Shown here in pieces: positions 31,481 to 33,532 of a stretch of 33,532 bases of DNA. The DNA comes from Byssochlamys sp. IMV 00236 (Eukaryota; Ascomycota; Eurotiomycetes; Eurotiales; Thermoascaceae), in assembly GCA_001931875.2 (NCBI GenBank), contig MSJH02000791.1:1-33532 (forward strand), in the 5' to 3' direction. Positions within the stretch are counted from its first letter, which is position 1, and every line of letters starts with the position of its first letter. The notes beneath the pieces are model-generated. The model did not search any database, was not told where the DNA came from, and saw only the letters and a list, made by a program, of their open reading frames with translations. A program made the translations under genes and the position numbers.

Positions 31481-33014
31481 TTATAATTTAAAATATTATT
31501 AAATATAGAATTTATATTATTAAGAGAGTTTTTTTAGATTAAATACTTAAGTTATAATATATACCTATTATACTATTCTCTATTAAAGATACTCTTAATA
31601 CTATAATTATAAATTAAGAAAAAAGATTTTATTAAAATAAAATTAAGAAAAAATATTAACTATAATATAAAAGAATTAACTATCTTAAACCTAAAAAGAT
31701 TAAAAACTTATATAACTTAACTATATTAAAAAAACCTATTAAAGTAATAATAAACTATTAATATATAATATATATTATAGCTAATATTAAAAATAAAAAA
31801 AAACTATTAATATATAAAAGGCTAATATTCTTAAACTTATTTATATAAATATATATAATTAAATACTAAAGTCTAAGAATAAATATATCTATTTCTTAAT
31901 AATTATAAATAACTTCTTAAAAAAAATATAGGTATTTCTAATAAGAGCTAAATCTAATATTACCTCTATTTTAAATAAATAGAAAAAAGAGATTAAAATA
32001 ATAATAGATCTTTAAATTCTTAATATATAATTAAATAATATACTAGAACTTAAGAATCTTTTTAAGACTTAGAAGAAATAATTTAGTATTTATTATAAAT
32101 TAATAGTTTTATATATATTAATATAAAATAGAGCTATAAAATAAATATATTAAATTATTAAGAAAGGAATAAGAGCTATATTTAAAAATTTAAACCTTCT
32201 AGTTAAATTATAGATAAAAATAGCTTAAACTAATATATATATTAGAAATAAAATATTAAATAAACTAATAGTTAATAGGATTTAAATATCTCTAGAAAAA
32301 GCCTTTATTAGAGTTAAGCTATTAATTAATTACTTAAAAATATAGGGATATTAAGTAATATTATATATAAACCTAGAATCTTTACTATAAAATATATAAA
32401 GAGATAAATTAATAAATTAAAACAGAATCTATATTTTTATAAAATATATTAAGAAAATAAATAAATAATAGAAAGTTTAAGCTCTAAATATAAAAAAGAC
32501 TATTAAGACCTATTAAACTAAATTCTTTAAAAATAAATTAAAAGAAAATCTAAATCTTAAAATTCTCTAAAAATTATTACTAAATATAATATTAATAAAA
32601 AACTTAAAAGGTTAATTAATAACTTAGCCTATTATCTTAAATATATATACCCTTAAATAAAAAAAAGAATAATATTAATAATTAGAAAAAGAGCTATAAG
32701 AAAGTTCTAGTTTTTCTTTAAAAGAAAAAAAAATTTTTTACTAAAAAGAAATTAAAATATTTTACTATAATAAAATTATAGAATAGAAGAAAATACTTAA
32801 TTATTCTTATTTTAATAATTTAAATAATTATAAAAATTTATAGATAAATCCTTTATCTTTATTAAGTAAATAAATTATATCTTATATAAAGATCCTCTAT
32901 ATAATAAAATATAAGAGAGAGAAGATTAAATTATTAAATAATAAATAAGACGCTAAAAAGTTATATTAAATAATACTTATATTAAATCTTCTACCTTTAA
33001 GTATTAATATAGAC
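31481..33014 (+). pseudogene. Copia W integrase and linker
   Basis: Ignoring stops, the integrase core includes a YFLIII (Y-F-x-x-x-I-D) region near 31880-31910 and an acidic N-T-x-E-L-K-N segment near 32040-32060 (expected D-N-x-x-E-F). The C-terminal block KAFIRVKLLINYLKI-stop-GY near 32298-32345 matches the copia P-x-x-x-L-x-x-F-G-C region and its I-F-x-G-Y-x-x-x-x-K-x-Y continuation. A Lys-rich linker follows. It is interrupted at 33015 by MITE C; bases AATATAGAC (33006-33014) would be the left target duplication. Confidence 0.82.
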
Positions 33015-33532
33015 CGGGATGTAGCTCAGCCCAGCCGGGGACGAGCTCAGCCCACCCTAAAAGCTCATACCACCCAAGTATTTGGGATCTCGGCGCACCC
33101 CAAGAAACTTTGATTTTTCCTAGCCTATTTAGGCATAGTAGAAATATATAAAAAATATTATAAAATAATTTATATTTTAGTCTACATTATATATTAAAAT
33201 TAGGATTTTAGGATTTTAATTGGGTACGCTAGGGCAAGAGTTAGTAAATTACACATAGAAATTCGAAAATTACAAATCTTTCTTGGTTTTTTAATTCTTA
33301 AAAATCGATTTTTAGATATTTAATTTTTCTTTTTTATATATATAAGATATAGGTTATAACCTATATAAATATTTAATTTCGAGTGAAATATCTTTAGGTT
33401 TCGACTTTTAATAAATTTTTGAAGTTTTTAGTTTAAAAGCTCGGCCCACTTAAAAAATGGTAAAAATACTCGGGTGGGCTGAGCTTCTAGGGTGGGCTAA
33501 GCTCGCCCCCGGCTGGGCCGAGGTGTAGGCCC
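33015..33532 (-). mobile_element. MULE-type MITE, copy C (inverted, 518 bp)
   Basis: Reverse complement of copy B from end to end, differing by about three C/T changes and one base in an A-run (six versus seven). The differences are CTTAGCC here against CTCAGCC in B, CCCACCC here against CCTACCC in B, and one CG/TG position. The element ends exactly at the window edge, so its second 9-bp duplication is not visible. It is non-coding and largely free of RIP. Confidence 0.92.

Larger units (their letters stand above)
29708..33014 (+). mobile_element. Copia W: 5' two-thirds of a Ty1/copia element
   Basis: LTR, gag, zinc-knuckle-like motif, protease and integrase in the normal order, the only copia here with an unrearranged 5' half. 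It is inserted in gypsy V, and its RT/RNase H part lies beyond MITE C outside the window. Joined by homology to Z's 3' half, the family would be about 5.3 kb. Every frame is stop-ridden. Confidence 0.85.

Noticed and set aside
1..33532. Possibility that the AT-rich sequence is mitochondrial or plastid DNA
   Set aside because: No rRNA, tRNA or respiratory gene was seen. The sequence reads as nested LTR retrotransposons with target duplications, and the CA/TG loss is strand-symmetric, as in RIP.
1..33532. CRISPR-like or regularly spaced repeats
   Set aside because: The repeats found are LTRs, inverted repeats and one short minisatellite; no regular repeat-spacer array was seen.

Overview
The window is one continuous block of nested, decayed transposable elements with no recognisable host gene. 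It points to a filamentous ascomycete (Pezizomycotina) in which repeat-induced point mutation (RIP) has been extremely strong. Outside three small GC-richer elements the sequence is made almost only of TA/AT-rich words, CA and TG dinucleotides are very rare, and every reading frame is full of TAA/TAG. Retrotransposon proteins can still be read if stops are ignored. In them catalytic Asp reads as Asn, and Gln or Trp codons read as stops, as CA->TA and TG->TA changes predict. The species cannot be named from this.

Layout, from the outside of the nest inward. (1) Gypsy V (minus strand): RNase H, RT, protease and a gag-side region at 24364-25552 and 26927-29707, split by a ~1.37 kb near-palindromic foldback element at 25553-26926. 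(2) Copia Y (minus strand): 5' LTR 23485-23824, interior 21550-23484, continuing at 182-1577. (3) Copia Z (plus strand), inserted in Y's integrase with a 5-bp duplication ATAAA: LTRs 1578-1851 and 21276-21549. Z's 3' half (RT, RNase H) lies at 19180-21275. Its 5' half is replaced by an inverted copia half X (1857-2656 plus 16688-19179). (4) Gypsy G1 (plus strand, chromodomain type), inserted in X with target duplication GTATA: LTRs 2657-2820 and 16519-16682. (5) Gypsy G2 (minus strand, chromodomain type), inserted in G1's RT just after the catalytic motif, with duplication ATTAT: LTRs 7367-8106 and 13545-13844. (6) A 438-bp TIR element (7590-8027), inserted in G2's left LTR at a TA. (7) Copia W (plus strand, 29708-33014), on the right: LTR, gag, zinc-knuckle-like motif, protease and integrase.

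The youngest layer is a ~519-bp non-autonomous DNA transposon with ~60-bp GC-rich terminal inverted repeats. One copy is flanked by a 9-bp duplication (TTATAAAGT), which suggests a Mutator (MULE)-type MITE. Three copies are present: 1-181 (cut by the window edge), 23836-24354, and 33015-33532 (inverted). They are nearly identical and almost free of RIP, so they probably moved in after the surrounding elements had been mutated. The window starts inside one copy and ends at the tip of another, as expected of a contig broken at a young repeat.

Nothing here is expected to encode a working protein. The value of the region is as a record: the order of insertions, the target-site duplications, the RIP footprint, a chimeric copia, and two or three non-autonomous DNA elements.
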